From Shewanella algidipiscicola (GTDB lineage: Bacteria > Pseudomonadota > Gammaproteobacteria > Enterobacterales > Shewanellaceae), in assembly GCF_003605125.1 (NCBI RefSeq), contig NZ_QPQT01000021.1:1-64000 (forward strand): a stretch of 64,000 nt of DNA. The letters are read 5' to 3'. A program made the translations under genes and the position numbers. The notes below the pieces were generated by a model that was given only the letters and a program-made list of their open reading frames with translations, made no database searches and was not told the origin of the DNA. Shown here piece by piece: positions 36,184 through 44,378 of this stretch; position 1 is the first letter of the stretch, and every line of letters starts with the position of its first letter.

Positions 36184-36336
36184 TTAGCCAAGAGAGTCTA
36201 CGCACTCTAGAACCTCGTCTTTTACGCTGCAGAAAATACTGCCACCGCCACCATCTTCTCAAATGTTATGGCATGAGGCCATCACATTATAAGAACTAAA
36301 GACGAGAGTTAAGAAAAGTAAGATAGTTTTATACAT
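36184..36336 (-). pseudogene. Tiny secreted Cys peptide gene with in-frame TGA
   Basis: A 50-codon frame. It starts MYKTILLFLTLVFSSYNVMA, a textbook signal peptide, and continues SCHNI, then TGA (36259-36261), then EDGGGGSIFCSVKDEVLECVDSLG and a TAA. An AAGGA site lies 8 bases before the ATG at 36336; another in-frame ATG is at 36345. The frame is protein-like on both sides of the TGA. The mature part has three cysteines; if the TGA stood for a cysteine-like residue there would be four. It may be a nonsense mutation (for example from TGC, TGT, TGG or CGA) or a recoded codon. Call as pseudogene is provisional. Confidence 0.5.
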
Positions 36337-36350
36337 CTTTTTCATCCTTG

Positions 36351-36414
36351 ATTAAATGATTAAATGATTAAATGATTAAATGATTAAATGATTAAATGAT
36401 TAAATGATTAAATG
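36351..36414. repeat. Eight perfect copies of an 8-bp repeat
   Basis: The unit ATTAAATG is repeated eight times without a mismatch (64 bp). It starts 5 bases upstream of the first possible ATG and 14 bases upstream of the preferred ATG of the small peptide gene. It is therefore in the peptide's leader or promoter. On the minus strand each unit contains TTTAAT, a 5-of-6 match to a -10 box. Copy number could change by polymerase slippage. Confidence 0.95.
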
Positions 36415-36548
36415 TTAGGAGTACATCCATATCTCCAGCTTATAACGCTATTTTATGTTAACTGTTGTGTCAACTGTTTTTACTATTGTCATTCTGGATA
36501 ATTACTCGTATTGTTGAGGGGAACAATAGCATTAAATGGAATTTAATT

Positions 36549-37820
36549 ATGTTTGAAATCCCTAAGGATAGAAGCCGTTTAAATAAAGCCAGCTGGTTTT
36601 TTTTTGCCGCAGTTGGGATCTCATCCGTTTTTATCCTGATTTTTTTAGCCAGTCGTCAGGCCTTCTCTTCCGATAACACCAATAGTCATTTTCCAGTCGC
36701 AGTCGTTATCAATTCTCCTCTAAATGTTACCGTTTCTGGTTATGGTAAGTTTGTTCCAAGAGTTCAGCGTGGCATTAATGCACTCAGTGGTGGGCATATA
36801 ATAGAGGTATTTAAAAAACCGGGCAGTTTAGTTGCTGAAGGCGAAGTAATATTGAGCCTCAATAACCCTAAATTGCTGCGTTTAATGGAAACGAGTGAGT
36901 TGGCGTTATTAGAAGAGCAGGCTAATCAGCGAAGAGTAGAGGCTGAGTCAGCGCAGGCGTTAGAGGATCAACGCGGCAACATTCGGCTCGCCAAGGTGAA
37001 GTTGGCTTTGGCGGATGCAGAATTGGTGGCCCATAGAAGGCTAAAGGATAATCAGGTCATTTCGACGCTGGACTTACACAAGGCGCAGGTTGCATGGGAG
37101 CAAGAGGACGCCATGTTGCAAATGGAATTAAGTCGCTTTCAGACGCTACAAAAAACACGAAAAGCGATTGAGGATTCTACTCGGTATCGATTAGAGAAAG
37201 CCATTAAAGAGAGAGAGTTACTGGTATCTGAAGTCGAACAGCTTAATGTCCGAGCGAGTATGACGGGAATGTTAACTGAGTTAGCCGATGGCTTAGAGAT
37301 AGGTCGGCATGTCGAAGAGGGCCAAGCGGTCGGCATGATTGCGGATCTTTCTTCTTACTATGCTCGTATTAATATTACCGCTGCTGATGCCGAATATGTT
37401 AATCCAGGCTTGCTCACCAAGGTTCAGTTTAAGGGGGTTGAAATCATCGGCGAGGTTTCTCGCGTCGATCCCACGGTTAATAATGGTAGTGTTGAGTTGG
37501 ATATCGGTTTTAGCGTTAATCTGCCTATGGCGGTAAGGCCAAATATCGATGTAACGGCTAAGATTGCTATTGCCGAGTATCAACATACGCTAGTGGTTGA
37601 TAGACCTATTGGCGTCGTTCGGGCTCACCGTGAATATCCTATCTTTGTACTCGATGAGGTAAACGCTATATTTCAACAGCGTAATGTCACTATCGGTGAT
37701 ATTGCAGGGGATAAGATGCAGGTATTAGATGGTGTATTCCAAGGGGAGAAGATTTTACTCAAAGTACCTAAACACCTCGCAAATTCCTCCGAAATTTTGA
37801 TGGCCGATCTTTATGAATGA
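36549..37820 (+). CDS. HlyD/MacA-like periplasmic adaptor of an ABC exporter
   Basis: A 423-residue membrane-fusion protein: one N-terminal membrane helix (about 15-35), a first lipoyl half (EVFKKPGSLVAEGEVILSL), a long coiled coil (about 95-220), the second half (LNVRASMTGMLTELADG) and a beta-barrel. It couples the ABC permease to an outer-membrane channel. The open frame extends to a TTG at 36465, but the ATG at 36549 gives a proper cytoplasmic N-terminus before the helix; a weak TGGA site precedes it. The ATPase gene overlaps its end by 8 bp. Confidence 0.88.
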   Translation: MFEIPKDRSRLNKASWFFFAAVGISSVFILIFLASRQAFSSDNTNSHFPVAVVINSPLNVTVSGYGKFVPRVQRGINALSGGHIIEVFKKPGSLVAEGEVILSLNNPKLLRLMETSELALLEEQANQRRVEAESAQALEDQRGNIRLAKVKLALADAELVAHRRLKDNQVISTLDLHKAQVAWEQEDAMLQMELSRFQTLQKTRKAIEDSTRYRLEKAIKERELLVSEVEQLNVRASMTGMLTELADGLEIGRHVEEGQAVGMIADLSSYYARINITAADAEYVNPGLLTKVQFKGVEIIGEVSRVDPTVNNGSVELDIGFSVNLPMAVRPNIDVTAKIAIAEYQHTLVVDRPIGVVRAHREYPIFVLDEVNAIFQQRNVTIGDIAGDKMQVLDGVFQGEKILLKVPKHLANSSEILMADLYE

Positions 37821-38520
37821 TAGTGTAATGAAACTGACGGGCTTGAATAAGTCATTTATTAATGGAGCAGGAAATAATCATGTTTTAAAGCAGGTCGACT
37901 TTTCAGTCTATAGCGGAGAGATGGTTGCTATTCTAGGGCAATCTGGTAGTGGTAAATCTACTTTGCTTTCTATTATGGGCTTATTAGATAAGGCTGATTC
38001 TGGGCAGTATTTTCTCTGTGACCACGATGTGAATACCTTATCAGATTATCAACTTAGCCTGCTTAGAAATAAGCATATAGGCTGGGTCTTTCAAAACTTT
38101 AATTTAATTGCCGACATGACGGTAGGCGAGAATCTCTCGGTTCCCTTACGTTTTAATAAGTCAATTAGTCGCGTTGACTATGAAGTAAGGATTGATGATG
38201 TATTGCGCCAGGTTGGACTACAGGATAAAAAATTGTTTTACCCTGCAGAACTGTCGGGTGGGCAACAACAGCGGGTCGCGATAGCCAGAGCATTGATCTG
38301 CCAACCCGATATTATATTATGCGATGAGCCTACGGGTAATCTAGATTCGACAAATTCAGATAATGTAATGGAGCTACTTAGTGCGCTAAATCGAGAGGGG
38401 AAAACGGTACTGATCATCACCCATGATCCTGCCGTTGCTGCATGTTGCCAGAAGGCATATAAAATTCATGATGGGGAAGTCGCCTCCATGTCTCCTATGG
38501 AGTTTAAACATGCTGTTTGA
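37813..38520 (+). CDS. MacB/LolD-type ABC transporter ATPase
   Basis: A 235-residue ATPase: Walker A LGQSGSGKST (about 41-50), Q-loop VFQNFNLI, signature LSGGQQQRVAIARAL, Walker B IILCDEPTGNLDS and switch LIITHDPAVA. The signature and the TGNLDS ending are typical of the MacB/LolD/FtsE class, which works by mechanotransmission on periplasmic substrates. It overlaps the adaptor gene by 8 bp and the permease gene by 11 bp. Confidence 0.93.
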   Translation: MNDSVMKLTGLNKSFINGAGNNHVLKQVDFSVYSGEMVAILGQSGSGKSTLLSIMGLLDKADSGQYFLCDHDVNTLSDYQLSLLRNKHIGWVFQNFNLIADMTVGENLSVPLRFNKSISRVDYEVRIDDVLRQVGLQDKKLFYPAELSGGQQQRVAIARALICQPDIILCDEPTGNLDSTNSDNVMELLSALNREGKTVLIITHDPAVAACCQKAYKIHDGEVASMSPMEFKHAV

Positions 38521-40888
38521 TCTCGTCTATGGTTGGCGAAAGTGGCGTGGTCAGCGTGGGGTTTGGAGCCTATTAATTGCAAGTCTATGCCTGTTCTGTA
38601 GCTTAATTGGTTTTGTGTTCAATCTATTCTGGTTACTGAGTAGCGATCGCCCCATGTGGGTTGGCAGTCAGCAGCCTATGATGACCATTGCAAGTCAAGA
38701 TCTTGGTGGCAACCTACAACCGACCTCGGGCTACGACATAGATTTAGTCGCCCGACTTGCGGGTGTCGATAGCGTCGCCAGTATAGCGATTCAATCGAGT
38801 GTGGTGACTATAGGGCTAAAAGAACTACCAAGGTTAACTATTGGCTTTTACTCACAAAATACCATTGAGTTGCTTGGATTACCTCAACCTTTCACGATGC
38901 AAAATTTTGAATCAAAGAAAGGCATAGTGTCAAAACGATTTTGGCAACAACATGTTGAGCCGAATGCTTCGCTAAGCGACAGTCGTTTATATTACCGTGA
39001 TGCGGCTTTTCTTATTGCAGGAATAGCACCCACGGCTATGGAGCAACTGGGGGATTTTGGCGTCGATATCTGGCTACCGGATACCTATTTACAGTTGGGC
39101 GTCCCAGATATGTTTGCTGACAATCCTGCGCTCTTCTTGAAGACGAAAAACAATCGCTATGGCTTTGCACTGTTGGCACAAAAGACAGATATTGAGTCAC
39201 TCCAAGAAGCCTATATCAATTTAAGATTGCAAACACCTAGGCCTGAAGGTGGATTTGTCGATAAGCACTATCGCCCTTGGTTGATCAGCGGTATAGAGCT
39301 CAACCCTAATAGTCGTGATATTTTGCAGAGACAGGCATGGATACTCCTGCTACTGCTGCTTGGTTTCGGTTTTATTATATTTAGCGGTATCGTGTCTGCG
39401 TATACTCAGCAGGGCATAACGCGTCGTGCCGAGATGAGTTTAAAGTTGGCGTTAGGGGGCAGCAAAATTGCGCTAATGGGGCAGTTATTGAGGGAGAGTA
39501 TACCCGCATTAGTCTTGGTGGCGGCGCTAAGCCCTTTGCTAGGGGGCATAGTGACTCACTATGTTGGTACAATCGGTGTGTATCAGGATTATTTTATTGG
39601 CGGGGTTAAGTTTAACATCTGGCTTTGGCTGCTTGCCATTTTCTGCTCTCTCACACTATTTGTTTGCTGTGCATTACTGCCGTTAAGTGGCTCAATAACC
39701 ACGATGTTTTCTCGAGGTAGGCAGGGACATATGAGCAAGGTGCAACGGCGTGCTAGCCAGGTAATACTCGTATTGCAGCTTGCCGTTATTATGGGTGTTA
39801 TGGTGATCTCTTTAAGCCTAATGCATCAGGAACTACGCAAGTATTCATCTGTGGTCATTGCTCAAGACGTTAAAAGTTACCAGCCTGATGTTGACGGTCG
39901 TTTAAGTATAGCTTTAACCTCAGAGCAGCTTGACGGTGAGTGGAGCCTTGGTGGGACACCGGTCGCACTCTCTTCCCGTCACTTCACTCAAGTCGGTGCT
40001 CCATCGCTAAAATATCAATCAGAAACTGGGGTGGGGCTCGAAAAACCCATCAACGGTCTATATGTTTCTCATAACTTTTTTAGTCTGTTGGGTATTCCCG
40101 TTTTAGCACGAGGAGTGTTGGCTGAAAATGCGGTAATGATAAACCACGCAATGGCATCACAACTCGCTGTTGAATTAGGTTTAAGTCATTGGAAGGCTGC
40201 CAAAGGGTTAGCGCTAAGATTGTCTGGTTTTTACTATGAAAAGCATGTTCGCGTAGCTGGTATTGTGGGGGATTCTCCTCATTTTGGTATAGCAGCCAAA
40301 CCTAAGCCTTTAGTTTACCTGAGCTTAAAAGATCAAAATCCACTTTTTGCCAGCCGAATAGCCCCTGTGTTTTACAGTAAAAGCAGCAATAAGGATGTGA
40401 TTGCATCTCACTTGAATGATTGGGCCTCGTTGCAATCACCAAGGCTGACTTATGCTGACGGGCGAAGCTTAGTGCAGCAAATTGAAGATACGGACGTTGC
40501 CGGCAAACTACTGTTCATAACCTCCTGCGCCATGGCTTCACTCATCATCTTTCTAGTGATATTTACGCTTTATAATAAATTTTGTTATAGCCTAAAAAGC
40601 GAGCAGATGAAGTGGGGAGTAATGTTAGCCGTTGGGGCGAGAAAAGAGACGCTGATGGCGAAAATGGTATGGGGTAATATGCTATTAACCCTTATCGCTA
40701 CTGTGCTGACGCTGGGGGCTTTTCTGCTATTAGAGCACCACAGTCAGACGTTGATGGGGGTGTCTCTATTTCAACCTATAGTGTGGCTCTTTTGTATCAC
40801 CTTGAGTGTATTTTTCATTACTTCGATTAGTCTGTGGGCGGCAAGGGGGCTATTAAGACAAAATATCAGCGTACTAGTTAGTGGCTGA
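38510..40888 (+). CDS. FtsX-like ABC permease (MacB-type)
   Basis: A 792-residue membrane protein with a first helix near residues 20-42, a periplasmic region, three helices (about 270-400), a second single helix (about 425-447), another periplasmic region and three C-terminal helices. That is two MacB_PCD-FtsX units in one chain. The ATG at 38510 overlaps the ATPase stop; its ATGGAG ribosome site is 9 bases upstream. With the two genes before it this forms a complete tripartite exporter needing a TolC partner from elsewhere. The substrate is unknown; the divergent small peptide is a candidate. Confidence 0.88.
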   Translation: MLFDLVYGWRKWRGQRGVWSLLIASLCLFCSLIGFVFNLFWLLSSDRPMWVGSQQPMMTIASQDLGGNLQPTSGYDIDLVARLAGVDSVASIAIQSSVVTIGLKELPRLTIGFYSQNTIELLGLPQPFTMQNFESKKGIVSKRFWQQHVEPNASLSDSRLYYRDAAFLIAGIAPTAMEQLGDFGVDIWLPDTYLQLGVPDMFADNPALFLKTKNNRYGFALLAQKTDIESLQEAYINLRLQTPRPEGGFVDKHYRPWLISGIELNPNSRDILQRQAWILLLLLLGFGFIIFSGIVSAYTQQGITRRAEMSLKLALGGSKIALMGQLLRESIPALVLVAALSPLLGGIVTHYVGTIGVYQDYFIGGVKFNIWLWLLAIFCSLTLFVCCALLPLSGSITTMFSRGRQGHMSKVQRRASQVILVLQLAVIMGVMVISLSLMHQELRKYSSVVIAQDVKSYQPDVDGRLSIALTSEQLDGEWSLGGTPVALSSRHFTQVGAPSLKYQSETGVGLEKPINGLYVSHNFFSLLGIPVLARGVLAENAVMINHAMASQLAVELGLSHWKAAKGLALRLSGFYYEKHVRVAGIVGDSPHFGIAAKPKPLVYLSLKDQNPLFASRIAPVFYSKSSNKDVIASHLNDWASLQSPRLTYADGRSLVQQIEDTDVAGKLLFITSCAMASLIIFLVIFTLYNKFCYSLKSEQMKWGVMLAVGARKETLMAKMVWGNMLLTLIATVLTLGAFLLLEHHSQTLMGVSLFQPIVWLFCITLSVFFITSISLWAARGLLRQNISVLVSG

Positions 40889-41536
40889 GGCTTAGCTCTA
40901 TGTTCGCCGATTCAGTAAGGAAGTGGCTGTTGTCAGGGAAAAGGCTAACAGACTCAGTTGCTAGTTGCGGTCTGATTGCTGTGAGGCAATAGGCCGCGAA
41001 GGAGTGGGCTGACTCTCAACACTTTTAGACATACCTGACTGCAATTATATTGGCTTAGATGTATGCGGGCCTTTCCTTCATCGATGTTAATCGCCTGTAG
41101 CGGGCTTATGTGCAGGTATGTTCATCGTCTCTTCGATTAACCCTTTTGGGTTAATGCCGCCAAATAAATATTGTGGGTATCGGTGCATGTCAATGTATCG
41201 GCGAAGCTAGATGCGTGGGTTATGAGCCTGTGTGTTTATAGATAAATGACTAATTTATCTTATTTTATTCTATGTTCTGTTTCATGAGATCAGGGGGGCG
41301 TTGAGGTCGAGAACGTTGGTTTGTTAAAAAGCACTAGCAGAAATTTCATAAAAATCAGTGTCGAAGTTAGAAATCATTGCCATTGATTCTTTTTTGGTCT
41401 TAATCTTACTGTCAGCCTAAATAGTGAACAGGGTTATGTATAGATACATGCAATCTGCGTTTTTCTTATCGTTATGCGATTCACTGTATCACGTTGATTT
41501 AATAATTTAAAAGTTCAATATAAAAAGGAGTTTTAT
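40889..41536. other. 648-bp stretch without a confident gene
   Basis: No convincing protein gene, tRNA or terminator was found. A 30-codon frame at 40900-40992 (starting MFADSVRKWLL, preceded by GAGG at 9-base spacing) could be translated right after the permease, but it is short and has no recognisable features. The last 150 bases are AT-rich and lead into an AAAAGGAG ribosome site for the next gene. Confidence 0.45.
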
Positions 41537-41815
41537 ATGGGATGCGCTTGCTGTGGAGCTAAGTTAAATAGTGGCATGTTGACTAAAATTGATTTCAAAA
41601 CTGGTCAAAAATTTAAGTCATGTCCGCACTGTTCGGCTGCCAATGGGGGGGAGCATGTGTTTCATCCATATCCTGCTCAATTTGGCAAAACTCCTGCCCG
41701 TGTAACGGTAAGAAATCCTGATGGACATCAAAGTTATTGCATTGATTGTCGGGGGTTAGACAAAGGCATTGTTTCAACAGTACACTCGCATGGACGTTCT
41801 TGTAGTACTTTTTAG
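41537..41815 (+). CDS. Small multi-cysteine protein next to a DNA methyltransferase
   Basis: A 92-residue protein I do not recognise by name. Cysteines at 3, 5, 6, 29, 32, 68, 71 and 89 include CPHC and CIDC pairs, which look like a zinc ribbon. Between them, HVFHPYPAQFGKTPAR and VRNPDGHQSYCIDCRG have the His, Asn and paired-Cys arrangement faintly like HNH nucleases. An AAAAGGAG ribosome site lies 7 bases before the ATG. The methyltransferase follows after 9 bp, so they form an operon. It could be a nuclease, a regulator or an accessory protein; the choice is inference. Confidence 0.7.
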   Translation: MGCACCGAKLNSGMLTKIDFKTGQKFKSCPHCSAANGGEHVFHPYPAQFGKTPARVTVRNPDGHQSYCIDCRGLDKGIVSTVHSHGRSCSTF

Positions 41816-41824
41816 CAGGTATTA

Positions 41825-42493
41825 ATGCAGTTATTTCGTGATGACGCTATAAGTTGGTTATCAACGCTCGCCGATGCGAGCGTTGATCTTATTGTGACTG
41901 ACCCACCATATGAATCTCTTGAAAAACATAGGAAAATAGGAACCACAACTCGTTTAAAAGTCAGTAATGGTTCGAGTAACCAATGGTTTGATATTTTTCC
42001 TAATCAACGCTTTGAGGAGCTGTTCACTGAAATTTATCGTGTATTAAAGAAAAACGCTCATTTTTATCTGTTTTGCGATCAAGAAACTATGTTTTATGTG
42101 AAGCCAATAGCTGAGAAAGTTGGTTTTAAATTCTGGAAACCAATAGTTTGGAATAAGCTCGCGATTGGTATGGGCTATCACTATCGAGCTAAATATGAGT
42201 TTATTCTTTTTTTTGAGAAGGGTAAGCGTAAGTTAAACGATCTTGGCATACCCGATGTTTTGGAATGTAAAAGAGTGCATCGGGGCTACCCGACTGAAAA
42301 GCCTGTCGAGCTGATAGAAATTTTGATAAAGCAAAGTTCTCTCCCCAATGAGTTAATCGCCGACCCATTTTTTGGTTCTGGTTCTGCTTTAATCGCTGCA
42401 AAAAATTTGGGGCGAAAGTCGATGGGGTGCGATATTTCAGAGGCAGCACACTCTCATATTCGCCAAAGAGTCAAAATTGATGAGTTGAATTAA
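41825..42493 (+). CDS. Beta-class site-specific DNA methyltransferase
   Basis: A 222-residue N6-adenine or N4-cytosine methyltransferase. The catalytic motif IV TDPPYES (DPPY at 26-29) comes first and the S-adenosylmethionine motif I, LIADPFFGSGSALIAA (about 175-190), comes last, which is beta-class order. RGYPTEKPVELIEILI precedes it, as usual. DPPY favours adenine as target. The protein is small, leaving a short target-recognition region. No recognisable restriction enzyme is adjacent unless the small cysteine protein is one. The low GC suggests acquisition. Confidence 0.9.
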   Translation: MQLFRDDAISWLSTLADASVDLIVTDPPYESLEKHRKIGTTTRLKVSNGSSNQWFDIFPNQRFEELFTEIYRVLKKNAHFYLFCDQETMFYVKPIAEKVGFKFWKPIVWNKLAIGMGYHYRAKYEFILFFEKGKRKLNDLGIPDVLECKRVHRGYPTEKPVELIEILIKQSSLPNELIADPFFGSGSALIAAKNLGRKSMGCDISEAAHSHIRQRVKIDELN

Positions 42494-42923
42494 TCATTAA
42501 GTTATTCAAGTGGTGCTAAGTATACTAAATGGTTATGTGCGAAACAAAAAGTCCAATCGAAGAGATTGATGACTAAGTGTAAGCACGCGTTTGGCCTTCG
42601 GTGGCATGGCAGCTCTTTGACATATATGTCATCGCTGCATTTGTTAATCCACATCAGATGCTCCCGCAGAGTGCCTAGGGAAGGGCTCGAACAACGTCCC
42701 TGTTTAACTGCCAGTTCGTCATCCATGCCTCTCGTTCGTGAGCTAGAAGCTGCGCTTCACTCACCGTGTCGAGGCGGTATCTGCACATGAGGTCGTTCTT
42801 TCACGTCCATGTGATCACGACATTGGTATGTCCCTATACTGCACCTGCGGCAAGCAATTGAACACCATAAAGCCATGGTTATTAAATTCGCAGGTTAAGT
42901 ATCAAATCCCTTTGGGGTAAACA
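42494..42923. other. Gap between methyltransferase and hut genes
   Basis: About 430 bases with no confident gene. The open frames across it have no ribosome site or recognisable domains. This likely marks the boundary of the accessory islet, but no direct repeats, attachment site or integrase were seen. Confidence 0.4.
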
Positions 42924-42958
42924 AACCTAAACGATGAGTCAGCCTCATCGCTTAGGTT
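42924..42958 (-). terminator. Terminator after hutI
   Basis: A 15-bp stem (AACCTAAACGATGAG with one mismatch against CTCATCGCTTAGGTT) around a 5-base loop. On the minus strand it is followed by TTTGTTT. It lies 10 bases after the hutI stop. Confidence 0.78.
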
Positions 42959-42967
42959 AAGTGAAAG

Positions 42968-44194
42968 TTATTGATGCACTAATCGGCCTTTTTTCACCAC
43001 ATCCTTACACACATTAACCCCATAGCTATAGGCCAGTGCGGCTGGGGTGGTGATATCCCAGTGACAGAAGTCGGCTTGCATGCCAGCGCGTAATACGCCG
43101 ACACTCTCTTCAATACCCAGCGCCTTGGCGGCGTTGCGTGTCATGCCGGCTAAGGCTTCTTCTGGCGTTAAGCGGAACAGGGTGCAACCCATGTTGAGCA
43201 TCAATAGGCTCGAACACAGCGGTGATGAGCCGGGGTTGTAATCGCTGGCGAGCACCATAGGCACTTGATATTGGCGCAACAAGTCGATAGGAGGCATCTG
43301 GGTTTCACGCAGGAAGTAGTATGCGCCGGGGAGCAGGGTGGCACAGGTACCGCTTTCACTGAGGGCTTTTACACCTGCTTCATCTAAGTATTCGATATGA
43401 TCCACCGATTTAGCGCCCAGCTTGGCGGCCATAGCCGAGCCGCCTAAATTAGATAACTGCTCGGCATGAAGCTTGATATCCAGCCCTGCCGCTTTGGCGG
43501 CGCTGAGTACGCGCTCCGTTTGCGCTAGGCTAAAGGCGATATTTTCGCAAAACACATCGACGGCATCGGCAAGGTTTTCAGCTATCACCGCGGGTAGCAT
43601 CTCGTCGATAACGAGATCCACATAAGCGTCGCTATCATTTTTATACTCTGGCGGGATCGCATGGGCGCCTAAAAAAGTGGTTTTTACATCCACATGATGA
43701 TGCTTGCCAAGCTCACGGGCAACGCGCAGCAGTTTGAGTTCGGTGTCGGTATCCAGCCCATAGCCTGATTTTATCTCGACCGTGGTCACTCCCTCTTTAG
43801 CTAGGGCATTGAGACGTTGCCTTGCAAGGTCAAATAACTCGGCTTCTGAGGCGTCTCGGCAGGCTTTGACTGTCGAGATGATACCGCCGCCCGCCCGCGC
43901 AATCTCTTCGTAGCTGGCGCCTTGCAGGCGCAGTTCAAACTCATTGGCACGATTACCTGCGAACACTAAATGAGTGTGGGCATCGATAATGCCCGGGGTC
44001 AGCCAGCCACCTTTACCTCTGTAAACTGGGGTTGACAATACGTCAAATTGTGGCAATTCACTGCGTGGGCCAACCCAAGCAATTTTGCCCTCTTTTACCG
44101 CCAGAGCCGCATCGGTGATTGCACCGTAAGGCACTGAAATATCTGGATCCATTGTCGCAATGTTGACGTCAATCCAAACCTGATCCCAAGACAT
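42968..44194 (-). CDS. hutI: Imidazolonepropionase HutI
   Basis: A 408-residue zinc amidohydrolase that opens imidazolone-5-propionate to N-formimino-L-glutamate, the third step of histidine breakdown. The metal motif IDAHTHLVFAGNR is around residue 70, with further ligands in KLHAEQLSN and VLASDYNPGSSPL. The ATG at 44194 has a GAGGGA site 7 bases upstream; the longer frame adds ten unrelated residues. It is transcribed away from hutC with the HutC operator between them. Confidence 0.95.
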   Translation of the reverse strand: MSWDQVWIDVNIATMDPDISVPYGAITDAALAVKEGKIAWVGPRSELPQFDVLSTPVYRGKGGWLTPGIIDAHTHLVFAGNRANEFELRLQGASYEEIARAGGGIISTVKACRDASEAELFDLARQRLNALAKEGVTTVEIKSGYGLDTDTELKLLRVARELGKHHHVDVKTTFLGAHAIPPEYKNDSDAYVDLVIDEMLPAVIAENLADAVDVFCENIAFSLAQTERVLSAAKAAGLDIKLHAEQLSNLGGSAMAAKLGAKSVDHIEYLDEAGVKALSESGTCATLLPGAYYFLRETQMPPIDLLRQYQVPMVLASDYNPGSSPLCSSLLMLNMGCTLFRLTPEEALAGMTRNAAKALGIEESVGVLRAGMQADFCHWDITTPAALAYSYGVNVCKDVVKKGRLVHQ

Positions 44195-44261
44195 AATATT
44201 TCCCTCAAGGTGCGACCTAAACATGTCGCGATCATTAATTTGTGTGAGCTAGCTTGTGCTT

Positions 44262-44277
44262 GCTTGTATATACAAGC
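44262..44277. promoter_or_regulatory. Likely HutC operator
   Basis: GCTTGTATATACAAGC is a perfect 16-bp palindrome in the hutI-hutC intergenic region. HutC repressors of the GntR family are known to bind TTGTATATACAA-type palindromes. Here it would let HutC control both hutI and its own operon, with urocanate as inducer (known for the family). Confidence 0.85.
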
Positions 44278-44378
44278 TAGGATTATAGCGGTTAATTTAA
44301 TCACTTTTAAAGTGATATTGCCCTATCACAGTGTGCATCAAGATGATGGGCTCATCACCATAAGCTTAAGGAGCTTAG

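Noticed and set aside
40900..40992. A 30-codon frame after the FtsX-like permease
   Set aside because: A GAGG lies upstream, but nothing in the sequence resembles a signal or known peptide; too short to support.
42660..42720. A tRNA-like GTTCGAGCC stretch on the minus strand
   Set aside because: The flanking bases do not form a T-arm stem or an acceptor stem, so it is not a tRNA gene or clear remnant.
42566..42790. A 74-codon frame between the methyltransferase and hutI
   Set aside because: No ribosome site, odd composition and no resemblance to any family.
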